Of a stretch of DNA of 64,000 nt, positions 10,960-24,082 are shown piece after piece. Positions within the stretch are counted from its first letter, which is position 1. Every line of letters begins with the position of its first letter. The notes below the pieces were generated by a model. The model saw only the letters and a list, made by a program, of their open reading frames with translations. It was not told where the DNA came from and did not search any database. The DNA comes from Pyrus communis (Eukaryota; Streptophyta; Magnoliopsida; Rosales; Rosaceae). The stretch covers positions 1,055,001 through 1,119,000 of the forward strand of contig NC_084813.1 of assembly GCF_963583255.1 (NCBI RefSeq). Direction: 5' to 3'. The position numbers and the translations under genes are program-made.

Positions 10960-13330
10960 AACGAGATTAGCTACAATATACAAGGTGACTTGATTGTCGC
11001 AAAATAACGGTGTGGGAGCCTTTTGCGGAACCTTTAAATCTTGCAATATACAGTGTCTTGTTTCTTGGATTTCCATGAGATGAGAGAATTTCTAAGAAAA
11101 ACACAATACCCTGTAACTGACCTTCTTGTGGCATGACAACCTCCCCAATTGGAGTCACAAAAAGCCTTTAACTCAAGATTATCAAAGACAGGGAATAACA
11201 AACCTTGACCAGGAGTACATTTGATGTACCTGAGAATTTGTAAAGCTGCATCCCAATGAGGTTTGCGAGGCTCATGCATGAATTGACTCAATGTGAAAAC
11301 TGAAAAGACTATGTCAGGCCTGGTGATAATAAGATAAATCAATCGTCCAACTAGTCTTCTGTACTTGGGGGGATCATCTAACAATGCTCTTTCAGTGGGA
11401 GTGAGTTTCAAATTTTGTTCCATTGAAAATTTGTCGGGACGTGCCCCCGTAAGCCCAGAATCCTGCAAAATATCTAATGCATATTTTCTTTGATATCATA
11501 ATAGAGTAAATCAAATGGATTATGAGTTGATATAAAACTTAAAGGAAACGGAAGTCTAGTTTGTTTGGCTATGGGACAAGCGTTACAATTATTATCAAAA
11601 GAAATATTATTCAAAAATAATGAGGGAAATACTAATTTAAGGCAAGTAGGTGAAGGATGTCCAAGTCGCATATGCCATAAATTGAAGGAATGGCTAACTT
11701 GATAGGAGACGGGCGTCCGTTGCAACAACAACATGTAATAAAGACCACCACGTTGCTTACCCGATCTAATCATCTTCCTCGTAGCCAAGTGCTGCAAGAC
11801 ACAAAATGGCACAACAATTTAGAGAATCAGTGACTTGGCTAGCAAACATGAGATTTAAGTGAAAAAAAGGAACACACAAAACATTATCTAATGTGATATC
11901 AGAATTGAACGATATGGTGCCAAAGGAAATGATTGTGGATGAAGAGTCAATGGGTAATTTAACAGTGGATATCTGTGAAGGTTTTTGTTTTATTGAAAAG
12001 TGAAGAATCTAAGGTGGTGTGGTTGGTAGCCCCGCTATCTAGAATTCAAGGCTTTGTAAATATAGAATTAATAGAAGCAACAGTAAAATGGGATAGACCT
12101 GCAGCGTTTGCATAAACATTGTTATTACCAGAGGCATGGTTTAAATTTATCATGGATACAACGTGGGCCAACTGTTGAATTTGTTCTGCTGAAGGTCTTT
12201 GCAAAGCATTTGATTGAGACATGTGCAATTGAAAGGGGGTAACTGCTGTATTGGCAGCAAGGTGATGACCATACGTTGCGTTGGTAGCAAGAAAAAAATG
12301 ACCCAACAACTACATTTGCAGCAAGGAAGGCAGCACGTGGGTTGTTGCTATGAGACCCACATGAGTGAGGCTTGTTAATGTGTTTCTTGTCTTGGTTTCC
12401 CCCATAACTAAAATCCTCAATCCTATTCTTTATTCTACAGCTGTCTTCAGTGTGACCTCTTTTGTCACAAAACTTGCAATAATATTTTCGAGTCTTACAA
12501 TTGTCAATTGTGTGTCCGTCTTTATCACAGTATTCACAGCAAAGATTCTTGAAAAAGGAATGGTTCGATCAACTTTGGACTGCAGCATCGATTAAGAAAT
12601 TTTCGGTTAGTCCCGATGTCATTTGTCATTGTGTTTTAGCTTGAATGACAAGTGAATAAGCTTGACGAACTTTAGGTAATGGTGCCATCATAAGAATGTT
12701 ACTGCGAACTCCGTTGTAGACGTCATTGAGGCCAATGAGAAATTGCATCATCTGATTTTCTTCTATTTGCTCATTATGTGCCTTTGTCTGATTGCAGGTA
12801 AGAATGGGTCGATATGTCTCTAATTCATCCCAATGGCCTTTAAGTTTTGTAAAATAAGTCGAGATTGTCATGGAGCCTTGTGAGAGAGATGCGATGGACT
12901 TCTAAATTTGATAGATTGTTGGTGCATTCTTCTGTGAAAATTGATCTTTGAAATCTTCTCACACCTTTTGGGCGCTTTTGTCATGAACAACTCTTTTAGA
13001 TAAATCAGATTCAACTGATTGAGCAAGCCATGATAAAATCATAGTGTTGCATTGACTCCAGAAAGCATATCTTTTGGTTGGTCTATTGATGAGGGGGGCT
13101 GAATGGAGCCATTGATGAAGCCAATTTTGTTCTTGGCTGTGAAAGCATGGATCACAGATTTACTCCAAGATGGATAATTGGGTCCATTTAATTTTTTCGA
13201 AACGATCATATGACAGGGGTTGTCTGAATGATGAACATAGTATGGACCTGATGAATCCATGTCGATATTGTTATTGGTTTGATTATTTTGTGGTGGTTGA
13301 ACTAATGTGTTTGACATGATGTTTGGAAAT
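10960..13330 (-). pseudogene. gag-pol remnant of the deleted copia element
   Basis: In element order: gag N-terminus with LNGPNYPSWSKSVI and NKIGFINGSI (about 13060-13260, Retrotran_gag_3 type); gag with YFTKLKGHWDEL and MQFLIGLNDVYNGVR (12626-12871); two CCHC zinc knuckles (C-EY-C-DKDG-H-TIDN-C and C-KF-C-DKRG-H-TEDS-C, about 12440-12545); GAG-pre-integrase with LWHMRLGHPS (about 11515-11700). It then jumps, near 11490, to the end of reverse transcriptase (YRRLVGRLIYL, RPDI) and RNase H (CDSNWGGC, RRSVTGYCVFL), 11034-11468. No integrase core and no YVDD motif remain, and the frames are disrupted. Confidence 0.88.
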
Positions 13331-13386
13331 GATGATGGTTGAAAATGTAGGCAATCAAGCACTAGAACCTTATGCTTTGCATACCA

Positions 13387-14199
13387 TGTTAAAATGATTG
13401 AATATTGTAAAGGCTGTGAAATTGGCAGATTGAATAATTTCGTATATTTCATTTAAGTATATTGTACAGTATATACATCACTAAGTCAACTAAGGTCATC
13501 TCCAACTGATCCGACCAAATGGCCATAGGGCTAAAAATAGCTTGGAATAACACGAAAACCGTCTCCAACCAAGTATTAGGCCAAAGGGCTTGGGGGCCCC
13601 ATCAACCAAAACCCCAAATCAGGCCAGGGGACTAGCCATTTCCAACCTCTAGCCTAGCCCTCCAGCGTTAGAATGTCAAGCTTCATTTTGTGGCAGGTGC
13701 AAGAATACCACATTTTCTTCGTTATTGTGGCAAGTGGCACTCAAAATATATCCAAAAACTTTTATTTTAATATGATTGTTTAATTTAATTAATCATATTA
13801 ATTCAATTAAAATAATAAATTATTGATTAACCATATTAATTCAATTAAAATAATAAATTATTCATTGAAGGGGTTATGTTTGGCTTATGGCCATTTGGCC
13901 CCTTTGGTTGGAGATGCAGTTTTTTGTCAAATGACTATATTTGGCCTATGGCTCTTTAGCCCACTCGGTTGAAGATTGTATAAAATATTGTCTGACACTG
14001 TTCATTAAAATATAATTTCTTGCAGGACTATAGAGATAAACATGACCATTTGGTCCTCCTCGGTTGGAGATGACCTAATCAACCCTACATTAATGGCTAG
14101 GAATCAGTGTCCCATATTTAATGGGATTTGACTCAAACCTATCTAGGTAAATATAATACAAGATATATTACATATAATACCGTATGATATTTCCTTATA
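13387..14199 (-). repeat. 5' LTR of the deleted copia element, with a MITE insertion
   Basis: After removing 13494-14078 (MITE plus one TAA), about 228 bp remain that align with the ends of the 10096-10756 LTR. The LTR end (…TTTTAACA on the minus strand) abuts the primer site. Confidence 0.85.
13494..14075. mobile_element. Tourist/PIF-Harbinger-like MITE (582 bp) inside the LTR
   Basis: Terminal inverted repeats start GGTCATCTCCAAC and end GTTGGAGATGACC, with similarity continuing to GACCAAATGG for about 30 bp. TAA is present on both sides (13491-13493, 14076-14078). The sister LTR at about 10199-10210 has the uninterrupted site AACTAATCAACC with a single TAA, which shows insertion with a 3-bp duplication as in PIF/Harbinger. 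No transposase is encoded. Further TIR-like segments inside (about 13555 and 13905) hint at a composite. Confidence 0.88.
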
Positions 14200-14204
14200 T
14201 ATTG

Positions 14205-15004
14205 TTTAGGAGAAGCAACAAAAGTTTACTCTTAACGCTAAAGCTTTTATAACCTCCTTTGCTGCCTTACATGTGGCCGCTTCATCCCTTGCCAGCTACC
14301 AAAAGAAACTTATTTACGAGAATATGTCACTGCTTTGTTTTTACTGTTAATAAAAGTTTATTAGGTGTTTTTCATTATATTAAGACCTTTTAATTTAAAC
14401 CCCAAAATAAAATAGCTATCAGACAACCTTTCCCTACTGATATTGGGAAGTTTTGGAACTTGTAGATACTGAGATATGAAAGCCTCGATCGATTGACAGT
14501 CACGGCGCCGAAAGGAGAGAGCGCCATTTGAGAGTAGGAGGTAGGTTGGGTATGACGGGAGGGAGGAAACTTTCATAATATTCAAATTATCCTTCTTTCA
14601 TTAAGATTTTAAAAATAAATAAAAAAAATTCACGTAGTGGGATTATAGGTGGTTACATTCATTATTTATAAATATATATTTTAATGAAAAAAACAACTAT
14701 TTTTAATTAAGTAAACAAAAAACAACAAAATTTGTTTTGTAAATTACGTTATTGCTCTTAACTCTTTTATTATGATAGAAGACTAAATAATTTTTTTACT
14801 CTTTTTTAGTTGACAAAGAAAATCCTATTGATATGTAATTTAGATAAAACAATAATAAATAAATAAAAAGTCAACTCCACACGCATAGACGGTTGACAAG
14901 AAGCTAGTACAAAATAAAGGTAGAATAAAATGTTCAAGTTATGCATCTCGGTATAAAAGAAACATAATAATACAGCAAACTTATCTAACTTCAAATATTG
15001 TAGC

Positions 15005-15042
<38 letters not shown>

Positions 15043-15294
15043 ACAGAAAAACAATGCAACATTTTTTAAATACAAGCTATACGAAAAGGCACTGGAACAT
15101 TGATCAAGAAGTGTGCCCGGAGAAGACTGATTTTCCTATTCTCTACTCTATCGCGTACATCACAGCAACTGATCAAGAAGAACGAAAATTATTATTTGTT
15201 CCTTATTTTTAAAATTATCGGAACGGAAATTAAGAGTCCAAGTACACAATGTACTAGGAAATCGGATCATCAACGATGTCGCGATTTTCGATCT
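14205..15294. other. intergenic DNA with a 31-bp poly(A) run
   Basis: AT-rich with no supportable gene. A run of 31 A lies at 15010-15040. The part at about 14570-14720 resembles 18715-18860, so both may be copies of one dispersed repeat. Confidence 0.6.
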
Positions 15295-16449
<1,155 letters not shown>

Positions 16450-17092
16450 GGGTGTGTGTGTTCTTAATTAATTACTTGTCAATTAGGAGATTGAATTTTC
16501 GATGTTTTTAATGCCTATCTATGAGGTGTTCTTGTTTTGCCCTTCAAAGAGAGGCTACATTCTTGTAAGTTTGTTAGTTTAATATGTTAAGTTGCGTCCG
16601 GTGTTTTCAATTTGGAGCTAACTATGCTTCAACAAAGCCCTTGTCCTATAGTTTGGAGTGTAGCTAGAAAGCCGGCTCATAGGAAGTTTTTAGGTTTAAC
16701 TAGAAATTTATGCCCCGCATATTGCTGCGGGATTAGAAATTGTACGAAGGATTATGTTTAAAAGATATATAAAAGATTGTGTCATAGAAGATTAACCATT
16801 TACATTGAAAACATTACATAGAATTTTCCATATAAAAGATTTGATCGATACAGTCTACATACACAATATCAGAGTTCCTTGCAGTGTACCCAAATACTAC
16901 TTAAAGCACGCACATGGCATCCTCAAATTATGTATGTGATCATGAAATCCTGCTAAACACATTTGCACACAAATTTGTCAAATTGCAAACCTCGTTGTGT
17001 TCCATGTAAACAATGACTGCAAGTCTGCTGATATATTCATAGTCATGCTGAAATACGTAAAGAAAACCCCATTTTAGTTCATACCAAATTGT
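16450..17092. other. intergenic DNA without recognisable gene
   Basis: AT-rich sequence upstream of the GST. I see no conserved reading frame. Confidence 0.6.
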
Positions 17093-17500
17093 GGGAGTAG
17101 AATTCTCTCCCCTCTTTTTTTTCTTTTCCTTCCCTTCCCTCCTATTTGAACAGTCACAGTTAAGTCACGTCAACATCTTATATTAATTTTTTATAGCAAG
17201 AGAAAGACAAAATAAAAGAATGTAAGAGAAGGAGATGGAAAGAGGAGGGAATGGAAGCCTAGTCCTTTTTTAGCCATTACATGCAAAAGCTTCCATTTTC
17301 AATAGGAGTAGGATTCTCTCTTTTCTTTTTTTTCCGGATTCTCTCTTTTCTTTTTTTCCCTCATCTTCTATTTGAACGGTCACGATTAAGTCACGTCAAT
17401 ATTTTATATTAATTTTTATAACAAGATAAAAACAAAATAAGAGAATGTGAGAGGAAATAATGAAGGATGATGAAAAAAAAAAAAAGAATCCTAGTTCTTT
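17093..17500. repeat. Two diverged tandem copies of a ~190-bp repeat
   Basis: Copies at about 17093-17262 and 17302-17495 share GGAGTAG(A/G)ATTCTCTC, ATTTGAAC(A/G)GTCAC, TTAAGTCACGTCAA and a purine-rich tail ending CCTAGT. Each copy starts with GATTCTC and the second ends GAATCC, so a MITE origin is possible. Confidence 0.6.
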
Positions 17501-19201
17501 TCAATAACCTATCTAGCTAGTCCCAGTATTCCAGGTGGTTTTACAAATCAAGATAAGTGAAAAATCATGGGCCCTACCTTCATGAAGTACAGGATTTTTT
17601 TTTTTTTTTTTAATTTTTTTTTTTTTATTTATTTTATTTATTTTTTTTGGGGAAACTGAAGTATAGGTTATTGGGCTTAGGCTGCATTTCTTTGGTCATT
17701 GGCTCTGCTCATGTGAATGGATGTTACAACTGAACACAAAGTTATAAAAGGTTTCTAGTTTTCTCTTGTTACAGTCCATTTTCTCTTGTTACAGTCCATT
17801 ATTTCAGCCCCCTACATAGCTCCATACCTGTTATATCTTGTATTTATAAATTCTCACGAGTTGTAGAAATTTTATAACTCAGTTGATTACAAACATTTAT
17901 CTTTTGTACTTGATTTCAAGTCTGATTCTCTTTCCTTTAAAGTTCACTCAACTTAGAGGTCGGCTAGTATGAAAAATATAAAATGTTCACATAAGCTAAG
18001 AGGGATACATATGATCTCGATCGTATTTAATAACAAGCGTATCGAATACTACAGTTATGACCTAAAAATTCACTTAATTAAGAAGAAGATAATGGATTGA
18101 AAAGCCCAACAAGGCCCCAAAGATGAAGTAGCCCAACATAAAAAAAATGACAAACAATATTTATCAATATATCTGCACTATTAATAGATTTCTCATTGTC
18201 AATCAAAATCTTATAAAATTACTATTCTATCTTTAATCAAAACTGAACATAAATAAAAAAACATGAACAAAAATGTAATATCACACAACATTTTATTTTT
18301 ATTTTTAAAAGCTTCACGTACATGTAATTCTAACATATATTTAATTAAAAATAAAAAATAGACCTATCTCCGCTCTCCCCACTTCCAGTTCTCTCTCACT
18401 CTCTTCCTCTTTCCTTCTATTTTAAGAACAAAAATAAAAAATGATCATACACACTTTATGTGTTGTCATATGCTAGTATATAAAGAGAGACGGTGAAAAG
18501 AGTGAAGATTTCATAATACCTAAATTATCCTTGTTACTGGTCTTCTTCTTGGCCTGGTGTACAAGTGCTGAAGCTTGCTTCCATTAGGTCTCAGGTTCAA
18601 TGGCTGGTGTCCGTTGAGATGGTGCGTTTGATGATGGTCAAGCATGTGTATATGTACGCGTGTGGTGGCAGAGAGTTGAGCCAACTTTTGAGAGAGTTTT
18701 TTTTTTATCATTTCCCATAAATGATCCTTGTTCCATGAAGATTTCAAAAAATATATATCACAAAAAAACTCACATATTGAGACGGTAAGTGATTACGTTC
18801 ATTATTTTTCAAAATATATTTTAATAAACACAATAATATCTAAAATAAGTAAAATTAAAAACCAAGTGCACCTCTATTTATTCCTCACAAATTACCTACT
18901 GGGATAAGTGAAAAGACGGAGAAATTTTTAGTTGTGACGGGAATACGGATGGTACACTATGTGTTTTTATGTAAATGGTGGAAAATTTTAATTTTTAAGT
19001 TATTAACCCTTTAACACACATAACCCACCATTTATATAGAAACACGTGGTGTATCACCTCGTGTGACGGTCACACTGAAAAATCTTTCGAAAAGACAAAA
19101 GTGTTATGTGTTATTTTGCCACGTGGGTGCCACACTCACAACATGAATAGAAAAATTAAAGGAAATAATGTTAGAGAATAAAGTTAAACACACAAATATA
19201 T
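17501..19201. other. intergenic DNA, T-rich tract and a short tandem duplication
   Basis: A long T-rich run at about 17596-17650 and a 20-bp tandem duplication (TTCTCTTGTTACAGTCCATT) at about 17760-17800. The segment 18715-18860 resembles 14575-14720. No gene is supportable. Confidence 0.6.
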
Positions 19202-20753
19202 GATTTAGAGGGAAAGGGATCCTTCGAGGATCCTTTTCCTAGGAATCTTAGGGATTTTGCAATCGTATCCGTTTATCGTACATTATGAGGTCAGTTTTCG
19301 TTAGGTACTATTTATATTTGAATTTTAAATTTTAAATAATTTATGATCGCATGATGTACGATGAACGGACACAATTGCGGTATCCCTAGGATTCTGTTGA
19401 TCCTAAAACTACCTAGCCTATGTGGCGCGTAGGCCAAGTAATTAATAAGCTAACTACGTCATTCGGTTGTGTGCGGGGCGTACCAACTCGTCGGTCGAGT
19501 TCTGTCGGGGAGTAAAATATGTTGATGTGGCTTTGGGCGCGTTGTTGACTTCTTGATATCGCAACTGCAGCCGAGGAAGGAACATGTCTCAGTCGTCGGG
19601 TTCTAGAGCCTGAGACAAGGCTGCTAGTTCTGCGAAGTTCAACATCAAATTCAGCTTTTAATGTGACAAACGTAGTAACCTGGTAACACCTCACTTTGCC
19701 GAGAAGGTTGATGAGATGACATCTACCAATAAGGACTCGAAAATCCTTGTCGACCGAGACTTGGATAAATAATCAGTCGTTCTCGAAGTAGTGCTGTTTA
19801 TCCAAACTAAAGGTGCTCCTTAATCGGCTAATTCTACGGCTCTAATGTTGTTTATCCAAACTGAAGATGTCGTTGGTTGCCTTCATAGTGCTGTTTATCC
19901 AAACTGAAGATGTGTTGGCGAGAAGAAAGGGGGAGAAGACAAAATCTCAAAGGTTGTTGAGAAACTTTGCACTTGACAATTTGTGTGTTGAATTGGAGGG
20001 GGCTTTAAATATTGCCTACGACTTTGTATTTATAGCATCCATACTTTTTTGCTTGAAACGGCCTGATAATTTCGTAGAAACCAACTGAAACTCAAACTCG
20101 TAGGATGAAAGACTGATTTGTGGCATAGGCTAAAGCCTACCTTCTAGATGGCTGACTTTTCAATCAAAATAAAAACCTAATCCAAGCTTATCCCATCATG
20201 ACCAAAAACCTAGCCTACCTAAGCTTCTTAGCTTATCATAATTCCATCACCCATCCATGCATCCTAATCCCCGTTTAATGAATTTCAAATTAAGGCATAT
20301 ACTTATCCAATTTGCTACTGGAACTTATCCTATCTGCAAGTTAACTTTGCATGCATGAAGACCATGCACCCCAACAATTCTGACCAACCCCTATGCTGAT
20401 ATATCCACTATCCAGCCGTGACCATGCATGAAGGTCATATGCCTATATTCCATCATCCTACGAATCAATCGAGATTAAGACAAATATTAGGTTTAAATAA
20501 TTTAATATATTACTAAGACATAATATCATGATTAAAATCACAATATACACTTGTGAGGAGTATAGAATGAGAATTTTAAAGTGCCAATAACACTTCCCAA
20601 TAATAATTGAAAATCATTTCAAACACTTTATCATTCAACGGTCTAAAATTTTGGTCACTCAACGGTCTCGATTACTTGAGCCGATGATATAATTTTGGGT
20701 CCAAATAGATCCCTAGGAAAAGGATCCGGCGAGGATCCTTTTCCGATTTAGAG
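19202..20753. mobile_element. Mutator-like non-autonomous element with 9-bp target duplication
   Basis: The 9-mer GATTTAGAG flanks both ends (19202-19210, 20745-20753). The element (19211-20744, 1534 bp) begins GGAAAGGGATCCTTCGAGG and ends with the complement of GGAAAAGGATCCTCGCCGG, with similarity over about 35 bp (both continue GGATCCTTTTCCTAGG). A 9-bp duplication is typical of MULEs. The first 200 bp form a hairpin on their own (CCGTTTATCGTACATTATG with its inverted copy at about 19345). No transposase frame is present. The 73-codon frame at 19867-20088 has no domain. Confidence 0.82.
19793..19912 (+). repeat. Three copies of a TGTTTATCCAAACT repeat
   Basis: TGTTTATCCAAACT(G/A)AAG occurs near 19795, 19850 and 19889 inside the Mutator-like element; the last two also share GAAGATGT. 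Confidence 0.7.
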
Positions 20754-20794
20754 GGCAAGCTGAAATAAAATAAGTTTCGGAAAGTAAAGTAGGA

Positions 20795-21011
20795 CCCAAA
20801 AACGAACACAGATCCTCTCCGGATCTGTGCAACCGGAGCCCGAGGATCAATAGATCCGAACCATTGAAATTTGATTCAACGACTATAATTATTATAACTT
20901 TTAGGGGAGCCCCTTATTTATAGCCGTTGAATCAAATTTTAATGGGTCGGATCCAATTATCCTCGGGCTCCAGTTACACGGATCCAGAGAGGATCTGTGT
21001 TCCTCAAAAAC
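20795..21011. mobile_element. 199-bp palindromic MITE with 9-bp duplication
   Basis: The body 20804-21002 has ends GAACACAGATCCTCTCCGG and the complement of GAACACAGATCCTCTCTGG, continuing for about 45 bp to GAGCCCGAGGAT. The flanks are CCCAAAAAC (20795-20803) and CTCAAAAAC (21003-21011), 8 of 9 identical. The arms pair almost completely (TTGAATCAAATTT inner arm), so it is a long hairpin. Confidence 0.82.
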
Positions 21012-21440
21012 ACTTTTAGTGGGCACACCTGTCATTAAGCATAAAATTAAGAAACCTCTAAATGTGAAATAGGCACAAAATCTTTCTCTATTTCAATTTG
21101 GTCCCCCATCCCCCACCCGCACCCCAACCCAACCATCAGTGCTCCTTATTGTCTGCCATTCGACCCCTTCGATCGCGAGACGAGTCACATCATTCTTCTT
21201 CCGTAAAATACACACAAAACACAACCCAACACCCACTCTCCTCCTCCTCCTTCTCCTTCTTCGTTCTCTCTGTTTTGTTGCCGCTGCAACGTTCCTCTCA
21301 GAGCCGGTCAATAAATTTACAGTCAATTTTGTACAGCAATACGCGGAAAATACAAGATTGATTAATTCGCAAGGCACCGAAAATTCAAATATTTTCTGGT
21401 CCGATTAGATGTTTGATCTGATGAGAAGAGTAACTGTAGT

Positions 21441-22550
21441 ATGATAGGAGCTGTGCAATTGGGGGTGTTGGCTGCGTGCGTCGTCGTTTTGGTCCCAATG
21501 GCCATGGCCGGATACCATCTCAGCCGCAACAAGATGCTGTTCTTCAGCGGCGCTCTCTTCATCACTCTCGCCATCGGCGTCCACCTCACCCCTTACTTCC
21601 CCACCGTCAACGACTTCGTCACCACCGTCTCCTCCGTCGTTGTCTTCGAGAACCGCCGCGACTCCTGCCTCTCCCACCTCCACGACGTCGTTTGGGAGGT
21701 AACCCCTTCCCCCAATTTCAACCCCCTCGACAACAACACCGTCAATTACGACAAGTCGTGGGCTTGGGCTTCTTCCTCCGCCGTTTCTGCATGTGGGTTT
21801 CAGAAGCTGGGTCGTTTCGACGCCTCCGATCTGCTCAACGGCTCGTGGGTCGTGGTGGCCGGAGACTCTCAGGCGAGGCTGGTGGCGCTTTCGCTATTGA
21901 GTCTGGTTCTGGATTCTGGGCCTCTGGAGACGGTGAACAAGGATCTGTTCAAGAGGCACAGTGATTATCAGATTGTGGTGGGTGAGATCGGGATGCGATT
22001 GGATTTCATCTGGGCTCCTTACACTGTGAATTTGACCAATCTGGTGACGAAATTCAAGCGAAATCGGAACTTCCCCGATGTGGTGCTGATGGGTTCTGGG
22101 CTATGGCACATGCTGCACTTCACCAACGCTTCAGATTTCGGTGTTCAATTGCAATCACTCAGGAGGTCTGCGGCGTCCTTGTTGCCAGTTTCGCTGGAGA
22201 CCGGCTCCAATAAGCCGGAAACCAGCTCGGCTTCAGGCTCTGGTTCGGCCCGGAGGCCGCACTTGTTCTGGGTTGGCATGCCCACGTTGATAAACTCGAT
22301 GTTGAATACGGAGGAGAAGAGGGAGAGGATGACTGATGCAATGCGTGGCGAGTATGATAAGGAGCTTCAAAAGAGTAAGCTTTTGCGGCAATCCGGCGGC
22401 CCCCTTTGGTTACTGGACATTGAGTCCCTGAGTTGGAATTGCGGGGTTCGATGTACGGTCGATGGAATGCATTATGATATGCCTGTTTACGAAGCAATGC
22501 TGCACATCATGCTCAATGCATTGCTCATCGAGTCTCACCAGAAGCTTTGA
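21441..22550 (+). CDS. AXY9: AXY9-like xyloglucan O-acetylation protein
   Basis: A single exon of 369 codons. Hydrophobic segments at about residues 5-23 and 32-51 suggest a Golgi membrane anchor, followed by a lumenal domain. The GDS motif (VVVAGDSQARL, about residue 140) and the C-terminal D-x-x-H (DGMHYD, about residue 340) are the paired catalytic motifs of the TBL/DUF231-PMR5 family. Length and sequence fit the AXY9 branch, which in Arabidopsis is needed for acetylation of xyloglucan and other wall polysaccharides, probably as an acetyl-transfer intermediate. The next gene is an expansin, matching the order in Arabidopsis At3g03210-At3g03220. The 5' half is GC-rich, and several overlapping frames here are shadows. 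The start chosen is the first Met in frame with the TM segment. Confidence 0.93.
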   Translation: MIGAVQLGVLAACVVVLVPMAMAGYHLSRNKMLFFSGALFITLAIGVHLTPYFPTVNDFVTTVSSVVVFENRRDSCLSHLHDVVWEVTPSPNFNPLDNNTVNYDKSWAWASSSAVSACGFQKLGRFDASDLLNGSWVVVAGDSQARLVALSLLSLVLDSGPLETVNKDLFKRHSDYQIVVGEIGMRLDFIWAPYTVNLTNLVTKFKRNRNFPDVVLMGSGLWHMLHFTNASDFGVQLQSLRRSAASLLPVSLETGSNKPETSSASGSGSARRPHLFWVGMPTLINSMLNTEEKRERMTDAMRGEYDKELQKSKLLRQSGGPLWLLDIESLSWNCGVRCTVDGMHYDMPVYEAMLHIMLNALLIESHQKL

Positions 22551-24082
22551 TTTGATTCTTTTTTGTTTTCTCTTGGTATATATCTGTTCCGGTTCGGTGG
22601 TTTGATTTCATATGGAGAGAGCTTTTGATTCATGGGGGAAGTCGGTTGGCTCCTTTGCTTCCTACTTTTATCGTGCATCTTCGGTTTCTGCCAGGTTTTC
22701 TCTCTTCGCCCCGGATTAACTCAGTATAGTTTATGTGAGATAGTAATTGAGATTGAAATTCATTTGTATCTTCATTGCATTTATATAAATATTGAATGTA
22801 CTTACACGTATTGTGTAGTCTATACTCAAGACAATACCCATCCGTTGTTGAATCATTCAAAAGGAGCTTCCTGGATAGAAAATACATGCTCCTTTTCACA
22901 CTTTTTGTAGATTATAGCGGACACGAAATTTTTTGTTGTTTTGCTTCTATTGTGCTTTCTTTGCTTGCTTTAACTCCGGAGCGAGTTTATGCTTTTGCAC
23001 CATGTTTTGAATACTTGTGAATGTATGGGCCCTTCACCTTTCCGCTACTGATTGTTACTTATGTTCTGCTTTTATTCTTAAGGAATCCAATGCGCATGAA
23101 GCTTGTAGCGTTTACCTGTATGCGAGGTTTATGCAGTAGGCATCCATAGAAGTAGCTGCTCTCTTTACGAAAAGTTATTAAACTTGTTACATAAAGTGTA
23201 CTCTAAGTAAGTAAGCTAAATAAGCATATAGAAAACTAGTGATACCTCCCAAAATACTACAACATGACAGATTGCTTGCCTGCAAGTATGACTGTATGCT
23301 TGGAACTTGTATGTTATCCCATTCTTCGGGCTAGGTTGAAACGAACATACGAAATTAATTTCTGTTACTCTAATTCCAGGTTAGTAAGTAAACATGTCAT
23401 TAGGTTCGTTCGTTGGAGTTAGCTGCTGCAAATTTCTGCGAATATTGCACGTAGTCGTGAATACGACGAGAACAAGTTAGTTAGGGGTGCACCCCTTGTG
23501 ACCAGCAAGCACAATTGCAAACACGCCTAACAAAACTAGATTAAACCCGAAGAGGAAAATTCCGCAAGACATTTGAACCATGGATCAATCGGCCATAAGC
23601 AGAACAAAGAAATTTATCACTACTGCAAAATATACTCTTGCCTGCACACCCTGCCACTATCAGACCACTGAATTCATCTCCGGAGACCCGCAAGCCGCTA
23701 CCCTAGCAACCGGAGCAGTTCTAGCCCAATCCCCTATCACCGTCCCTATCTGGTCTCGCATCATTACTCCCAGTCGACACTTATTGAACTATAATAATTC
23801 TATAGCATGCCCTGAGCATCAGCATGACACCATAATCCAGAAGGAACCTATACCTCAAGCATCTCGGTTTGCTTCCCGGGGCCTTTTGATAGTTAAGCTT
23901 CGACACACATCTCTGTACAACATCATCTGCAATCTAACTATATTTTCCTACTGAAAGAAAGCACAATAAACATAGGATAGTGCTATTCACACTCATTTTC
24001 ACTTCCTACACATCCTCGTTAATTTTGGCCATTGATCTTCTTTAATTAATTCGATCTTGCACTATTTCGTCAAATGGTGCTT
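22551..24082. other. AXY9 3' region and intergenic DNA
   Basis: Sequence between convergent AXY9 and EXPA13. It should hold both 3' UTRs. The 124-codon frame at 23580-23954 has no recognisable domain and is not reported as a gene. Confidence 0.6.

Larger units (their letters stand above)
10096..14199 (-). mobile_element. Internally deleted Ty1/copia element, minus strand
   Basis: Two related LTRs (10096-10756 and 13387-14199) flank gag and pol remnants on the minus strand. Just inside the 5' LTR (near 13386) is TGGTATGCAAAGC, a decayed tRNA-iMet primer site; inside the 3' LTR is GAGGGGGAG, a polypurine tract (10757-10765). Possible 5-bp duplications are TATTT (10091-10095) and TATTG (14200-14204), one mismatch. 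The two LTRs differ in length because each carries its own later insertion. The integrase core and the catalytic half of reverse transcriptase are missing. Confidence 0.9.

Noticed and set aside
21362..22497. Long frames overlapping AXY9 in other frames
   Set aside because: Shadows of a GC-rich single-exon gene; no domains, while the AXY9 frame has GDS and DxxH motifs.
23580..23954. 124-codon plus-strand frame
   Set aside because: No domain, signal or codon pattern; lies between convergent genes.
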